A stretch of 64,000 nucleotides of DNA, from NCBI RefSeq assembly GCF_000687875.1, contig NZ_JHYG01000006.1, positions 203,970-267,969 on the forward strand, given 5' to 3'. Position 1 is the first letter of the stretch, and every line of letters begins with the position of its first letter. A model generated the notes under the pieces. The model searched no databases. It was not told the origin of the DNA and was given only the letters and a program-made list of their open reading frames with translations. This DNA is from Acidocella facilis ATCC 35904 (GTDB lineage Bacteria; Pseudomonadota; Alphaproteobacteria; Acetobacterales; Acetobacteraceae). The position numbers and the translations under genes are program-made. Positions 25,965 through 35,153 of this stretch are shown in pieces.

Positions 25965-27794
25965 ATGGCGGCGAAAATCGAGGATTATGCCGTTATCGGC
26001 AATGGCGAGACGGCGGCTTTGGTCTGCCGCGACGGCTCGGTGGATTGGCTGTGCATGCCGCGCTTCGACAGCGCGGCCTGTTTCGCGGCTTTGCTCGGCG
26101 ATGAAAGCAATGGCCGTTGGCGCATCGCCCCCAGCGGCGCGCACCGCTCGCACCGCGCCTACCGGGGCAAGACGCTGATCCTGGAGACGTTCTATGAAAC
26201 CGATGGCGGCAGCGCCAAGCTCATCGATTTCATGGCGCGTGAGGAAGGGCGCTCTTATCTCTGCCGGCGGGTGGAGGGGATTTCCGGCGCAATCGAAATG
26301 AACGCTGCTCTCTGCGTGCGTTTCGATTACGGCGCCTCCATCCCATGGGTGACGCGGCTGGGGGATGGGCGGCTGAAATTCGTCGTCGGGCCGGACCAGC
26401 TGGTGCTGCAATCGAGCATCCGCCCGGCCGACGGCGCCATTCGTGACCAGCTGCATTTCACCGTCAAACAAGGCGAGATCATGGATTTCGCTCTGGGCTG
26501 GACGCTCTCCTATCGCGACGAACCGCCGCCGGTTGATTTGCAGGCGGCGCTGGCGGAGACAGAGGATTTCTGGACCGGATGGGCGGCGCGCTTCCTTGGT
26601 GCGGGCAAATATAGCGATGCCGTGCAGCGCTCGCTGATCACGCTGAAATCGCTGGCGCATTTCGAAACCGGCGGGATCGTCGCGGCCGTCACCACCTCGC
26701 TGCCCGAACAGCTCGGCGGTGAGCGCAACTGGGATTACCGCTTCTGCTGGCTGCGCGATGCGACGCTGACCCTCTACGCCTTGCTCGAATCCAATTATGT
26801 GGAGGAGGCGAAGCGCTGGCGCCACTGGCTCTCACGCGCCATCGCCGGCAGCGCCGAGCAATTACAGATCATGTACCGGCTGGATGGCGCGCGCCGGCTC
26901 GATGAATATGAGCTGGACTGGCTCCCCGGCTATGAAAACTCCAAGCCGGTGCGCATCGGCAATGCCGCCTCCGGCCAGGTGCAGCTCGATATCTATGGCG
27001 AGGTGCTGGACGCGCTCTATTTCGCCCGCAAGCAGAATTTGCCGCAGGAAGAGGGCGTGTGGAATCTCGTGCTGGAATTGCTGGAGCGGCTGGCGAAGAT
27101 CTGGGACCATCCGGATGACGGCATCTGGGAAATGCGTGGCGGGCGGCGGCATTTTACCCATTCCAAGGTGATGGCCTGGGTGGCGTTCGACCGCGCGGTG
27201 CGCCTGGTCGAGGACTATGGCCATGAAGGGCCGGTCGGCGAATGGCGGCGCATCCGAAAGGCGATTCACGAGGAGGTCTGTGCCGAAGGCTTCGATGAAT
27301 CCCGCAATTGCTTCGTGCAATATTACGGCGCGCAGGAGGTTGATGCCTCCTTGCTGCTGATCGCGCTCACTGGCTTCCTGCCGGCGGATGATCCGCGTGT
27401 CGCCGGCACGGTGAAGGCGATCGAGGAAGATTTGCTCAGCGAAGGTTTCGTGCTGCGCTACCGCACCGAGGCCGGGACGGACGGGCTCTCCGGCAATGAA
27501 GGCGCGTTCCTCGCCTGCAGCTTCTGGCTCGTTGATAATTACGTGCTGCTCAGCCGCTTCCAGGAGGCGGAGGAATTGTTTGAAAAACTCCTGTCCCTGC
27601 GCAACGATCTCGGCTTGCTGGCGGAGGAGTATGACGCCAGGGCGAAGCGTCAGGTCGGCAATTTCCCGCAAGCCTTCTCGCATATCGGCCTGATCAACTC
27701 CGCCTACAACCTCACCCGCGCCAACGGCCCGGCGGCCAAGCGCGCCGATGGCGATGGCGCGGCGGCGCCGGTGACATCCTCGGAGGCGGTCTGA
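25965..27794 (+). CDS. Glycoside hydrolase family 15 protein (glucoamylase/trehalase-like)
   Basis: A 609-residue intracellular GH15-type enzyme with an N-terminal β-sandwich (IEDYAVIGNGETAALVCRDG, SVDWLCMPRFDS) and a C-terminal (α/α)6 barrel containing NWDYRFCWLRDATLTLYALL. Probable catalytic acids are the Glu in GIWEMRGG and the Glu in LSGNEGAFLACSFW. No signal peptide. Related bacterial proteins hydrolyse trehalose or α-glucans. The SDR stop is four bases upstream and the GMC gene starts one base downstream. Confidence 0.9.
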   Translation: MAAKIEDYAVIGNGETAALVCRDGSVDWLCMPRFDSAACFAALLGDESNGRWRIAPSGAHRSHRAYRGKTLILETFYETDGGSAKLIDFMAREEGRSYLCRRVEGISGAIEMNAALCVRFDYGASIPWVTRLGDGRLKFVVGPDQLVLQSSIRPADGAIRDQLHFTVKQGEIMDFALGWTLSYRDEPPPVDLQAALAETEDFWTGWAARFLGAGKYSDAVQRSLITLKSLAHFETGGIVAAVTTSLPEQLGGERNWDYRFCWLRDATLTLYALLESNYVEEAKRWRHWLSRAIAGSAEQLQIMYRLDGARRLDEYELDWLPGYENSKPVRIGNAASGQVQLDIYGEVLDALYFARKQNLPQEEGVWNLVLELLERLAKIWDHPDDGIWEMRGGRRHFTHSKVMAWVAFDRAVRLVEDYGHEGPVGEWRRIRKAIHEEVCAEGFDESRNCFVQYYGAQEVDASLLLIALTGFLPADDPRVAGTVKAIEEDLLSEGFVLRYRTEAGTDGLSGNEGAFLACSFWLVDNYVLLSRFQEAEELFEKLLSLRNDLGLLAEEYDARAKRQVGNFPQAFSHIGLINSAYNLTRANGPAAKRADGDGAAAPVTSSEAV

Positions 27795-27795
27795 T

Positions 27796-29349
27796 ATGGC
27801 TGAGCATTACGATGTCATCGTCATTGGCAGCGGCCCCGGCGGCGCCAGTTTCGCGCAGCGCCTGGCGCGCACCGGCAAGAAAATCCTGATGCTGGAGCGC
27901 GGCGATTATCTGCCGCGCGCGCGCGCCAACTGGGATGCGAAAACCGTGTTCATGCAGGGCGCCTACCAGGCGCGGGAGGATTGGCGGGACAAGCACGGCA
28001 AAATCTTCCATCCCGGCCTGCATTATTTCGTCGGCGGCAATTCCAAGGTCTATGGCGCGGCTCTGTTTCGCCTGCGTGAGCGTGATTTCGGCCTGCTCCA
28101 GCATGAGGACGGCCCATCCCCCGCCTGGCCGCTGAGCTACCAGGATTTCGCCCCTTGGTATGACGAGGCGGAGGCGCTGTTCAGCGTCCATGGCCAGGCC
28201 GGCGAAGACCCGACCCAGCCGCCGCGTGGCGCCTTTCCGCATCCGCCGGTCTCGCATGAGCCGGTGATCGGCGACCTCGCTGCGCGTCTCTCCCGGCAGA
28301 ATCTGCATCCGTTCCATATGCCGCTGGGCATCAAGCTGATCGAGGCGCATGGCAAGCCCACGCCTGAGAGCGTGTGCATACGCTGCGATGCCTTCGATGG
28401 CTTTCCCTGCCTGCTCAACGGCAAGGCGGATGCGCAGGTGATGTGCGTCGACCCGGCGCTGGCGAAATTCCCGAATCTGGAGCTGCGCACCAATACCTAC
28501 GTAAAGCGCCTGCACGCCAGCGCGAATGGCCGCGCCATCAGCACAATCGAGGTCGAGCAGGATGGCGAGACCTCCCAGCTCAGCGCGGATATCGTCGTCG
28601 TCGCCTGCGGCGCGCTCTCCTCAGCACTTTTATTCCTGCGCTCCTTCAGCGATGCGCATCCCAATGGCCTCGCCAACCGCTCGGATCAGGTCGGCCGCAA
28701 TTATATGCGCCATAATCAGTCGATCCTGATGGCGCTGATGCGCACCCCGAATGACGATGTGTTCCAGAAAACACTGGGACTGTCGGATTTCTATTTCGGC
28801 ACGCCCGAGACGCCATCACCGCTGGGCCTGGTGCAGATGTGCGCGAAGGTGCATACCGGGCAGATTCTCGGGGAGGCCGTGCCCTCCTGGCTGCATTGGC
28901 TGCCGAAACTGCCCTTCGACATGATGGCCCGCCACGCCATCGATTTTTGGCTCTCCAGCGAAGATATTCCGAAGCCGGAAAACCGCATCGCCTACAAAGA
29001 CGGCAAGGTGCAGCTGGACTTCACCGAAACCAACGCCAACGAGCATCGCCGCCTGCGCCAGGAATTAAAGAGGGTCTTGAGCAAGAGCTATAAATGGGGT
29101 GCGGAGCGTCTGGCCTATTTCTCTTTGCCGATGGGGCTGGAGGCGACCTCGCATCAGGCCGGCACCATGCGCTTCGGCACCGATCCCGCCAGCGCCGTGC
29201 TGGACATCAATTGCAAGGCGCATGAGCTGGATAATCTCTACGTCACCGATGCCAGTTTCTTCCCCTCCATCGGCGCGGTGAACCCGACTTTGACCATCAT
29301 CGCCAACGCGTTGCGCGTCGCCGCCCATGTCGAGGACCGTCTGGCATGA
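27796..29349 (+). CDS. GMC-family FAD-dependent oxidoreductase
   Basis: A 517-residue flavoprotein. The N-terminal Rossmann motif VIGSGPGGASFAQRLA and a distal acidic residue (MLERGDYL) bind FAD; HYFVGGNSKVYGAALFRLRE is the family's second FAD contact; the C-terminal HQAGTMRFGTDPASAVLD and GAVNPTLTIIANALR hold the likely catalytic His and Asn. GMC enzymes oxidise alcohols, sugars or cyclitols. Neither a signal peptide nor a membrane segment is visible. The stop overlaps the doxX start (ATGA), which hints at a functional link. Confidence 0.92.
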   Translation: MAEHYDVIVIGSGPGGASFAQRLARTGKKILMLERGDYLPRARANWDAKTVFMQGAYQAREDWRDKHGKIFHPGLHYFVGGNSKVYGAALFRLRERDFGLLQHEDGPSPAWPLSYQDFAPWYDEAEALFSVHGQAGEDPTQPPRGAFPHPPVSHEPVIGDLAARLSRQNLHPFHMPLGIKLIEAHGKPTPESVCIRCDAFDGFPCLLNGKADAQVMCVDPALAKFPNLELRTNTYVKRLHASANGRAISTIEVEQDGETSQLSADIVVVACGALSSALLFLRSFSDAHPNGLANRSDQVGRNYMRHNQSILMALMRTPNDDVFQKTLGLSDFYFGTPETPSPLGLVQMCAKVHTGQILGEAVPSWLHWLPKLPFDMMARHAIDFWLSSEDIPKPENRIAYKDGKVQLDFTETNANEHRRLRQELKRVLSKSYKWGAERLAYFSLPMGLEATSHQAGTMRFGTDPASAVLDINCKAHELDNLYVTDASFFPSIGAVNPTLTIIANALRVAAHVEDRLA

Positions 29350-29807
29350 ATTTCCTGCTGCACACCGCCCCCGACATCCTCGCCAGGTTGCTGCTGGTCT
29401 GCATGTTTCCGCTCTCCGCCTACGATAAGATCGTGCATTGGCACGAGGCGATGGCGCAGGAGGAAACCGAGCCCTTGCCCTTTCCCGAGGCGCTGATGGT
29501 GGTTGCCATCGCCATCGAGGCCCTCACCCCGCTTTGCATCGTCTTTGGCTGGCATGACCGTCTCGCCGCCTTCATCCTGGCCGGCTTCTGCGTCGTCACC
29601 GCCATCCTTTTCCATCCCTTCTGGAAATATCCGCATTTCTGGCGCGATGCCGGCGATGGCCGCCAGCATTTCTGGGATTTCTTCAAGAATCTCTGCCTCG
29701 CCGGCGGGCTGGGCCTGCTGGTGATCAGCGCCGGTCCGGTAGGGCTGGGCGCGGTCGTGACCCACCCGCTTTCCAATGCGCCCTATAGCGCGCCGCCATC
29801 CCCCTGA
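29346..29807 (+). CDS. DoxX-family membrane protein
   Basis: A 153-residue protein with about four membrane segments. It starts MNFLLHTAPDILARLLLVCM with LSAYDKIVHW, typical of the DoxX family, and has VAIAIEALTPLCIVFGWHDR and a His/Phe/Trp-rich loop HPFWKYPHFWRDAGDG. DoxX proteins have been linked to thiosulfate:quinone oxidoreduction and stress reduction, but many have no known role. Here coupling to the GMC gene suggests a membrane redox partner (inference). Confidence 0.8.
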   Translation: MNFLLHTAPDILARLLLVCMFPLSAYDKIVHWHEAMAQEETEPLPFPEALMVVAIAIEALTPLCIVFGWHDRLAAFILAGFCVVTAILFHPFWKYPHFWRDAGDGRQHFWDFFKNLCLAGGLGLLVISAGPVGLGAVVTHPLSNAPYSAPPSP

Positions 29808-29818
29808 AAGGAGCGACC

Positions 29819-30247
29819 ATGCCGCATGTTCCCTATTGGCATCTCTGGACGGATGAAGAGGGCATCAGCCATTTCTCCCAGGCCGTGCTGGAGAATTTCA
29901 GCTTCGAAGGTGTCGGCGGTGCCGACCCGCAATGGAACAACAAGCTCTTCACCGGCCAGAGCGCCATCGTCTTCACCGAACAGCCGGTCGGCTGGGTCGG
30001 CGAATGGCATGAAAACCCCAAGCCGCAATGGATCGTGCCGATCTCCGGGCGCTGGTGGGTGGAGGCGATGGACGGCACGCGCCGCGAATTCGGCCCCGGC
30101 GATGTGCAGTTCGGCGAAGACCAGAATTGCCGGGACTCGAACGGCAAGCGCGGCCACCGCTCCGGCACCATCGGCGATGTGCCCTGCGTGCTGATGTGCG
30201 TGCAGATCGACGCCAAGCCGCAAAAGCAACCGGGGCATTTCAAGTGA
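29819..30247 (+). CDS. Cupin-domain protein
   Basis: A 142-residue small β-barrel protein. The region WHENPKPQWIVPISGRWWVE, then REFGPGDVQFGEDQ, fits the two cupin motifs, with His in the first and a Glu/Gly-Asp pattern in the second, so metal binding is plausible though not complete. It may be a sugar isomerase-like or sensor cupin. The stop overlaps the GTG start of the next gene. A strong site GAAAGGAGCGACC precedes the ATG. Confidence 0.75.
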   Translation: MPHVPYWHLWTDEEGISHFSQAVLENFSFEGVGGADPQWNNKLFTGQSAIVFTEQPVGWVGEWHENPKPQWIVPISGRWWVEAMDGTRREFGPGDVQFGEDQNCRDSNGKRGHRSGTIGDVPCVLMCVQIDAKPQKQPGHFK

Positions 30248-31134
30248 GCCTGTACGACATTCAGGATCCGCGCTTCAACCATCTCATTCTCGGCAACGCC
30301 CAGCTCGAAACCTTGGCGGAGGGTTGCCGCTGGCTCGAAGGCCCGGTCTGGTTCGCGGATCAGGAAGTGTTGCTGTTTTCCGACATTCCCAATAACCGCG
30401 TGCTGCGCTGGTGCGAGAATGTCGTCACCACCTACCAATCCCCGTCGGATTTCGCCAACGGCCATGCGCGCGACAATGAGGGGCGGCTGATCTCCTGCCT
30501 GCATCACGGCCGCGCCATCACAAGGCGCGAGCTTGATGGCCGCACCAGCATCCTTGCCGATGAATATGACGGCAAAAGGCTGAATGCCCCGAACGATGTC
30601 ACCATCCAGCGCGGCACCGGCGCGATCTGGTTCAGCGATCCGGTCTATGGCATCATGACCGATTACGAAGGCGGCAAGCAGGCCCCCGAACGCCCGCCCG
30701 CCCTCTACCGGCTGGATGCGAACGGCACGCTCAGCATCGCCTCGGACGATTTCACCGGCCCCAACGGCCTCGCCTTTTCGCCGGACGAAACCCGCCTCTA
30801 CGTCACCGAAACCGGCGACCAATTCGACCCGCATACAGAGCGCCATATCCGCGTTTTCGATGTGCAGGACGGCAAACTCGCCAATGGCCGCATTTTCGCG
30901 CGGATCAGCCCCGGCTATGCGGATGGCATCAGATGCGATGTCGATGGCAATCTCTGGTGCAGCGCGGGCGATGGCGTGCATTGCCTCTCGCCCGAAGGCG
31001 AGATGCTGGGCAAGATCGTCATCGGTGACACCGTCTCCAACCTCTGCTTTGGCGGCCGGCATCTCTCGCGCCTGTTCATCTGCGCCGGCACCAGGCTGCT
31101 CGCCCTCCACACCAACAGCAGAGGCGCCGCATGA
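30244..31134 (+). CDS. SMP-30/gluconolactonase-family lactonase
   Basis: A 296-residue six-bladed propeller protein of the SMP-30/gluconolactonase family. Seen: EGCRWLEGPVWFADQEVLLF (metal-binding Glu), SDIPNNRVLRW, GKRLNAPNDVTIQRGTGAIW (metal-binding Asn), GPNGLAFSPDETRLYVTET and YADGIRCDVDGNLWCS (catalytic Asp). It should hydrolyse sugar lactones, the expected product of the SDR or GMC enzyme. Start is GTG overlapping the cupin stop. Confidence 0.92.
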   Translation: MSLYDIQDPRFNHLILGNAQLETLAEGCRWLEGPVWFADQEVLLFSDIPNNRVLRWCENVVTTYQSPSDFANGHARDNEGRLISCLHHGRAITRRELDGRTSILADEYDGKRLNAPNDVTIQRGTGAIWFSDPVYGIMTDYEGGKQAPERPPALYRLDANGTLSIASDDFTGPNGLAFSPDETRLYVTETGDQFDPHTERHIRVFDVQDGKLANGRIFARISPGYADGIRCDVDGNLWCSAGDGVHCLSPEGEMLGKIVIGDTVSNLCFGGRHLSRLFICAGTRLLALHTNSRGAA

Positions 31135-31886
31135 GCCTGCTGCGCATCGCCCGCAATGTCTCGGATCTCGACCGGCTCACCGCTTTCTACATCGCGCTGG
31201 GCTTTGAACCGCAAGGCGGCGCGCAGCCGGATATCCCCCTGGCCAACCTGCTCGGTGTTTCGGCGCTGCGCCGCCAGCGCCTGCGCCTGGGCGCGCAGAC
31301 GCTGGATCTCACCGCCTGCCTGCCGGTCGGCGCGGCCTACCCGGCCAACGCCCCCGGCAATGCCAGCCTGTTCCAGCATATCGCGCTGCTCACGCCCGAT
31401 ATCCATGCCGCCGTCCCCCGCGCTTTGGCCGCCGGCGCGCAACCCATCTCGCACGGCGGCCCGGTGCGGCTGCCGCCCGAGTCCGGCGGCGTGACCGCCT
31501 GGAAATTCCGCGACCCGGACGGGCATCCTCTGGAATATCTGCAACGCGACGCCCCGCCCGGCTATGACCATTCCGGCATCGTCGCCACCCGGCCGGATGC
31601 GTCCCTGCCTGTCTATGACGCGCTCGGCCTGCATCTCCAGGCCGAACAGCTCAACCAGGGCCCCGAGCAGGCGCGGCTGGATGGCGTGCCCGGCGCCAGC
31701 GCGCGCATCCTCACCTTGCGCGGCGCCGAGGGGCCGGGAGTGGAGCTGCTCGCCTACAGCCACATCGCCCCCTACGCGCCGCCGCACCCGGCCGACCTCG
31801 CGGCCGACCGCCTGGTCTTCAAAGGCCCGCACCCCGCTTTGCAGCGCGACCCGGACGGCCACCTCATCGAAATCGCCCCCGGCTGA
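31131..31886 (+). CDS. VOC-superfamily (glyoxalase/dioxygenase-like) protein
   Basis: A 251-residue protein with two βαβββ modules. The first has RIARNVSDLDRLTAFYIALG and metal ligands suggested by FQHIALLTPDIHAAV and DPDGHPLEYLQRD; the second has HSGIVATRPDASLPVYDALG and ends DPDGHLIEIAPG. Such proteins are isomerases, dioxygenases or glyoxalases. It ends the operon and overlaps the lactonase gene (ATGA). Substrate unknown. Confidence 0.8.
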   Translation: MSLLRIARNVSDLDRLTAFYIALGFEPQGGAQPDIPLANLLGVSALRRQRLRLGAQTLDLTACLPVGAAYPANAPGNASLFQHIALLTPDIHAAVPRALAAGAQPISHGGPVRLPPESGGVTAWKFRDPDGHPLEYLQRDAPPGYDHSGIVATRPDASLPVYDALGLHLQAEQLNQGPEQARLDGVPGASARILTLRGAEGPGVELLAYSHIAPYAPPHPADLAADRLVFKGPHPALQRDPDGHLIEIAPG

Positions 31887-31930
31887 GCCCCCACCTTCCC
31901 ACCCCGCCGCAACCGCGTTACCCTAGCGCC

Positions 31931-32083
31931 GATGGTTCCTCCCCGGAGGATGAAAAGGGAACGCGGGTGCAAATCCCCGGCTGTCCCCGCAACTGTAAGC
32001 GCAGAGCCGCGCGCCACATGCCACTGGGAAACCGGGAAGGCGGCGCATCCGGCAAAGACGCGTGAGCCAGGAGACCTGCCATC
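31931..32083 (+). promoter_or_regulatory. Cobalamin riboswitch upstream of the NiCoT gene
   Basis: Clear B12 aptamer: a GATGG / CCATC closing stem (31931 and 32079), AAAAGGGAACGCGGGTGCAA with the CCCCGCAACTGTAA core, GCCACTGGGAA, and the B12 box GAGCCAGGAGACCTGCC (32064-32080). It should reduce expression of the metal transporter when adenosylcobalamin is abundant. About 100 bases to the ATG form the expression platform; an anti-Shine-Dalgarno pairing could not be resolved by eye. Confidence 0.93.
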
Positions 32084-32185
32084 AGGAGCGTCAGCGTGAA
32101 CGCATCGGGCGGGGTGTCCTGGTGGGTGGGTCTTTTGCCGGGCCCGCCTTGTTCGCGGTGGCAACGCTGTTGAACGAGGCAAACC

Positions 32186-33235
32186 ATGCTGTCTTTACGC
32201 GCCCCCGGCGCCGGCCTGCGCGCCAAGGTGATCGGGATCTATCTCTTCCTCTTCGCCTTCAATATCGGCGCCTGGCTCTGGGCGCTGCTCTCTTTCCGCC
32301 ACCACCCGGTGCTGCTCGGCACCGCTTTGCTGGCCTACATCTTCGGGCTGCGCCACGCGGTCGATGCCGACCACATCGCCGCCATCGACAATGTCACCCG
32401 CAAACTGATGCAGCAGGGCCAACGCCCGATCGGCGTCGGCTTCTTCTTCTCCATCGGCCATTCCGCGGTGCTGCTCATCGGCGTCGTCGTCATCGCGGCA
32501 ATGACCGTCACTCTTGCCGATAGTTTCAATAATTACAACGAAATCGCCGGCACCATCGGCACGCTGGTCTCCACCCTCTTCCTGCTGCTGATCGCGCTGA
32601 TGAACCTGCTCATCGCCTTCGCCGTCTATCGCAGCTTCCGCCATGTCCGGCGCGGCGGCGCCTATGTGGAGGAGGATTTCGACCTGCTGCTGAACAAGCG
32701 TGGCCTGCTGGCCCGGCTGTTCCAGCCGCTCTTCCGGCTGGTGAGTCGCAGCTGGCACATGCTGGCGTTGGGCGTCCTGTTCGGGCTGGGGTTTGACACC
32801 GCCACCGAGGTCACCCTCCTCGGCATCGCCTCCACCCAGGCGCTGCACGGCATGTCGCTCTGGCCGCTGCTCACCTTCCCGCTGCTCTTCGCCGCCGGCA
32901 TGTCGCTCATCGACACCACTGACGGCATCCTGATGCTCGGCGCCTATGGCTGGGCCTTCGTCAAGCCGGTGCGCAAGCTCTATTACAACCTCACCATCAC
33001 CTTGGTCTCCGCCCTGGTGGCGCTGGTCATTGGTGGCATCGAGGGGCTGGGGCTCATCGCCTCGGAATTCGCCCTCGGCGGCTGGTTCTGGGACCATGTC
33101 AGCGCCCTTAACGACCAGTTCGGCGCCATCGGCTATATCATCATCGGGATTTTCATCCTGAGCTGGGTCGTCTCCACCCTGGTCTATAAATTCAAGCGCT
33201 ATGACGAGCTGGAGATCACCGCCGCCCAGCCCTGA
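32186..33235 (+). CDS. NiCoT-family nickel/cobalt permease (HoxN/NixA type)
   Basis: A 349-residue membrane transporter. The signature RHAVDADHIAAIDN matches HX4DH in helix II, followed by FFFSIGHSAVLL and LGVLFGLGFDTATEVTLLG, all family signatures. These permeases take up Ni2+ and/or Co2+. The cobalamin riboswitch upstream argues that the physiological cargo is Co2+ for the cobalamin cluster downstream. About eight membrane segments are visible. Confidence 0.93.
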   Translation: MLSLRAPGAGLRAKVIGIYLFLFAFNIGAWLWALLSFRHHPVLLGTALLAYIFGLRHAVDADHIAAIDNVTRKLMQQGQRPIGVGFFFSIGHSAVLLIGVVVIAAMTVTLADSFNNYNEIAGTIGTLVSTLFLLLIALMNLLIAFAVYRSFRHVRRGGAYVEEDFDLLLNKRGLLARLFQPLFRLVSRSWHMLALGVLFGLGFDTATEVTLLGIASTQALHGMSLWPLLTFPLLFAAGMSLIDTTDGILMLGAYGWAFVKPVRKLYYNLTITLVSALVALVIGGIEGLGLIASEFALGGWFWDHVSALNDQFGAIGYIIIGIFILSWVVSTLVYKFKRYDELEITAAQP

Positions 33236-33241
33236 GCCGTC

Positions 33242-34270
33242 TCACGCCTGCAGCGTCCGCGCCCGGATGCGTTCCGGGGCGGCGCCAAACCAGCGCTTGC
33301 AGGCGCGCGAGAACGGGCTCAGCTCGGCATAGCCCAGCAGCTGCGCCACGCCCGAGATCGGCAGATGCGCCTGGCCCAGATAGCTCGCCGCCAGCGCCCG
33401 GCGCACATCCTGCACCGCCTGCGCATAGGTCAGCCCGTTCTCCGCCAGCCGGCGCTGCAAGGTCCAGCGCGCCAGCCCCAAAGCCTGCGCCACCTCCGCC
33501 ACCGGCGGCGCCCCCTCGGGCAGGCGCGAGCGGATTTCCGCCCGCACCCTTGCCTCCAGCGGCACGATCTTGCCCGGCAGCCGGCGTTGATAAACCTGTG
33601 CCGCCAACGCCGCGAACCGCCCGGCATCCGCGCTGGGCATCCGCCGCGCCAGATCCCCGGGGCGGAAAATAATCGCATTCGTGCGCTGCCCGAAAAACAC
33701 CGGCGCCCCGAACACCGCCTCATGCGCCCGCGCATCGCCAGGTGCCGGGTGCTCAAACTGCACCTCCTCCGCCCGAAACCCCGGCCCATAGGCGGTGCGC
33801 AGGATGTTCTGGAACATCGCGATGGTCAGCTCCGCATCCTGCCGGCGCTCGAAAATCCGCCAGTCGACAATCCGGTATTCCAGCCGCAGCAACCCGGCTT
33901 CCGCCACCAGCCGCGCCTCGCTGGCCTGCTGGTGCAGGGGAAACAGATCCGTCAACTGCCGCAACGCCGTGCCGATGCTGGGCGCGGCCAACGCCAGATC
34001 CCCCACCAGCCCATGGCTGGAGGCCGGAAAATCCCGCCCATAAAGCAGCCCGAAATCCGCCCGGCCGGACAGCAGCGCGGCGCGCTCCATCACCTCGACA
34101 TAAGAGGACAAAGCGAGCCCCCCCTCGCTATCCGCCCGCAAGCCAGACGCATCCACCCCGGCCGGCCCGAACACCCGGTCCGCATCCGTCCGCAACTCCT
34201 GCAATAACGGCAACAGCCCCGCCGTGGCACATAACGCCACCCGCGGCACCCCACCCGCACCCAACCCCAT
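33242..34270 (-). CDS. AraC-family transcriptional regulator
   Basis: A 342-residue regulator. The N-terminal ~200 residues fit the Arabinose_bd-type sensor domain of the OruR/ArgR-like subgroup (SYVEVMERAALLSGRADFGL). The C-terminal ~100 residues form the double HTH: VAEVAQALGLARWTLQRRLA and ISGVAQLLGYAELSPFSRAC, KRWFGAAPERIRA. GGAGGAGG lies upstream of the ATG. It converges with the NiCoT gene (6 bases between stops). Target unknown; the nearby carbon-oxidation operon is a candidate. Confidence 0.9.
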   Translation of the reverse strand: MGLGAGGVPRVALCATAGLLPLLQELRTDADRVFGPAGVDASGLRADSEGGLALSSYVEVMERAALLSGRADFGLLYGRDFPASSHGLVGDLALAAPSIGTALRQLTDLFPLHQQASEARLVAEAGLLRLEYRIVDWRIFERRQDAELTIAMFQNILRTAYGPGFRAEEVQFEHPAPGDARAHEAVFGAPVFFGQRTNAIIFRPGDLARRMPSADAGRFAALAAQVYQRRLPGKIVPLEARVRAEIRSRLPEGAPPVAEVAQALGLARWTLQRRLAENGLTYAQAVQDVRRALAASYLGQAHLPISGVAQLLGYAELSPFSRACKRWFGAAPERIRARTLQA

Positions 34271-34514
34271 TTTTATGCGCCTCCTCCCGCCACCCCAATA
34301 GGGCCGTGGTGGGCGTTTCTCCTGAGGGGGGAGGTTAGGCCGGGTTGGGGGTGGGGGGCAAGGTGGAGAGGCGTGTCTCGTATTCTGAGAATTGTGTTGT
34401 TGAATTTCGGATGGCGCGCTATCAGCTCTATTTCGAGGCAGAGGTTGCCCCTAGTTGCGGGAACCATTACGATTCACAATGTGTTGGCTCTTGGTCAAGT
34501 GAAAGGAGAGCGGA

Positions 34515-35153
34515 ATGTCTTGTGTACCCGGCGTTGTCGCTGCTTTTACTGAAGATCAGGCAGAGCGGTTGACGCATGTCAGCAGGAAGCAGCTTAGGTA
34601 TTGGGATAAGACCGGTTTTTTTGTCCCAAGCATCGGGTCGGAGAACCGGCAGCTGCCGTATAGCAGGCTTTATTCTTTTAGGGACTTGGTTTCGCTAAAG
34701 GTTTTAAATGCTCTAAGAAATGAGGCCAATGTTTCTCTTCACCATCTGCGCGAAGTGAAAGATAAGCTATCACATCTGGGCGATGATCTTTGGGCTAAAA
34801 CAGTTCTTTACGTGCTAAATAAGCGGGTTATTTTTCATAATCCGGAGGCGGATGCACGTGAGGAAGTTGTCTCCGGACAAGCGATTTTGGAAATTCCTTT
34901 GCGGATTGTTTCGTCTGGTGTCGAAGACGCAATTGATATGTTGCGTAATCGCGATCAGGGACAGTTTGGGAAAATCGAAAAACACAAAAACGTCGCGCAT
35001 AACGCTGCTGTCGTAGCCGGTACACGTATTCCTGTTCGGAGTATCAAAGCTTTTTCTAAGGCTGGGTATTCTGCAGATCAAATTCAAAAAGAATATCCAA
35101 CACTCACTCTTCAGGACATTGAGGCAGCGCTGAAATACAGTGAGGTTGCTTGA
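34515..35153 (+). CDS. MerR-like HTH plus DUF433 protein, predicted antitoxin
   Basis: A 212-residue protein. N-terminal MerR-type winged HTH (LTHVSRKQLRYWDKTGFFVP, then SRLYSFRDLVSLKVL); the C-terminal ~55 residues match DUF433 (VAGTRIPVRSIKAFSKAGYS, then EYPTLTLQDIEAAL). DUF433 proteins are antitoxins of DUF5615 PIN-like toxins; the added MerR domain would give autoregulation. Base composition is strikingly AT-rich compared with the rest of the window, indicating transfer. AAAGGAG precedes the ATG. Toxin gene overlaps the stop (TTGA). Confidence 0.82.
   Translation: MSCVPGVVAAFTEDQAERLTHVSRKQLRYWDKTGFFVPSIGSENRQLPYSRLYSFRDLVSLKVLNALRNEANVSLHHLREVKDKLSHLGDDLWAKTVLYVLNKRVIFHNPEADAREEVVSGQAILEIPLRIVSSGVEDAIDMLRNRDQGQFGKIEKHKNVAHNAAVVAGTRIPVRSIKAFSKAGYSADQIQKEYPTLTLQDIEAALKYSEVA

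Noticed and set aside
34345..34572. 75-codon plus-strand frame before the antitoxin
   Set aside because: Overlaps the antitoxin start in another frame and has no recognised features; could be a relic but cannot be supported.
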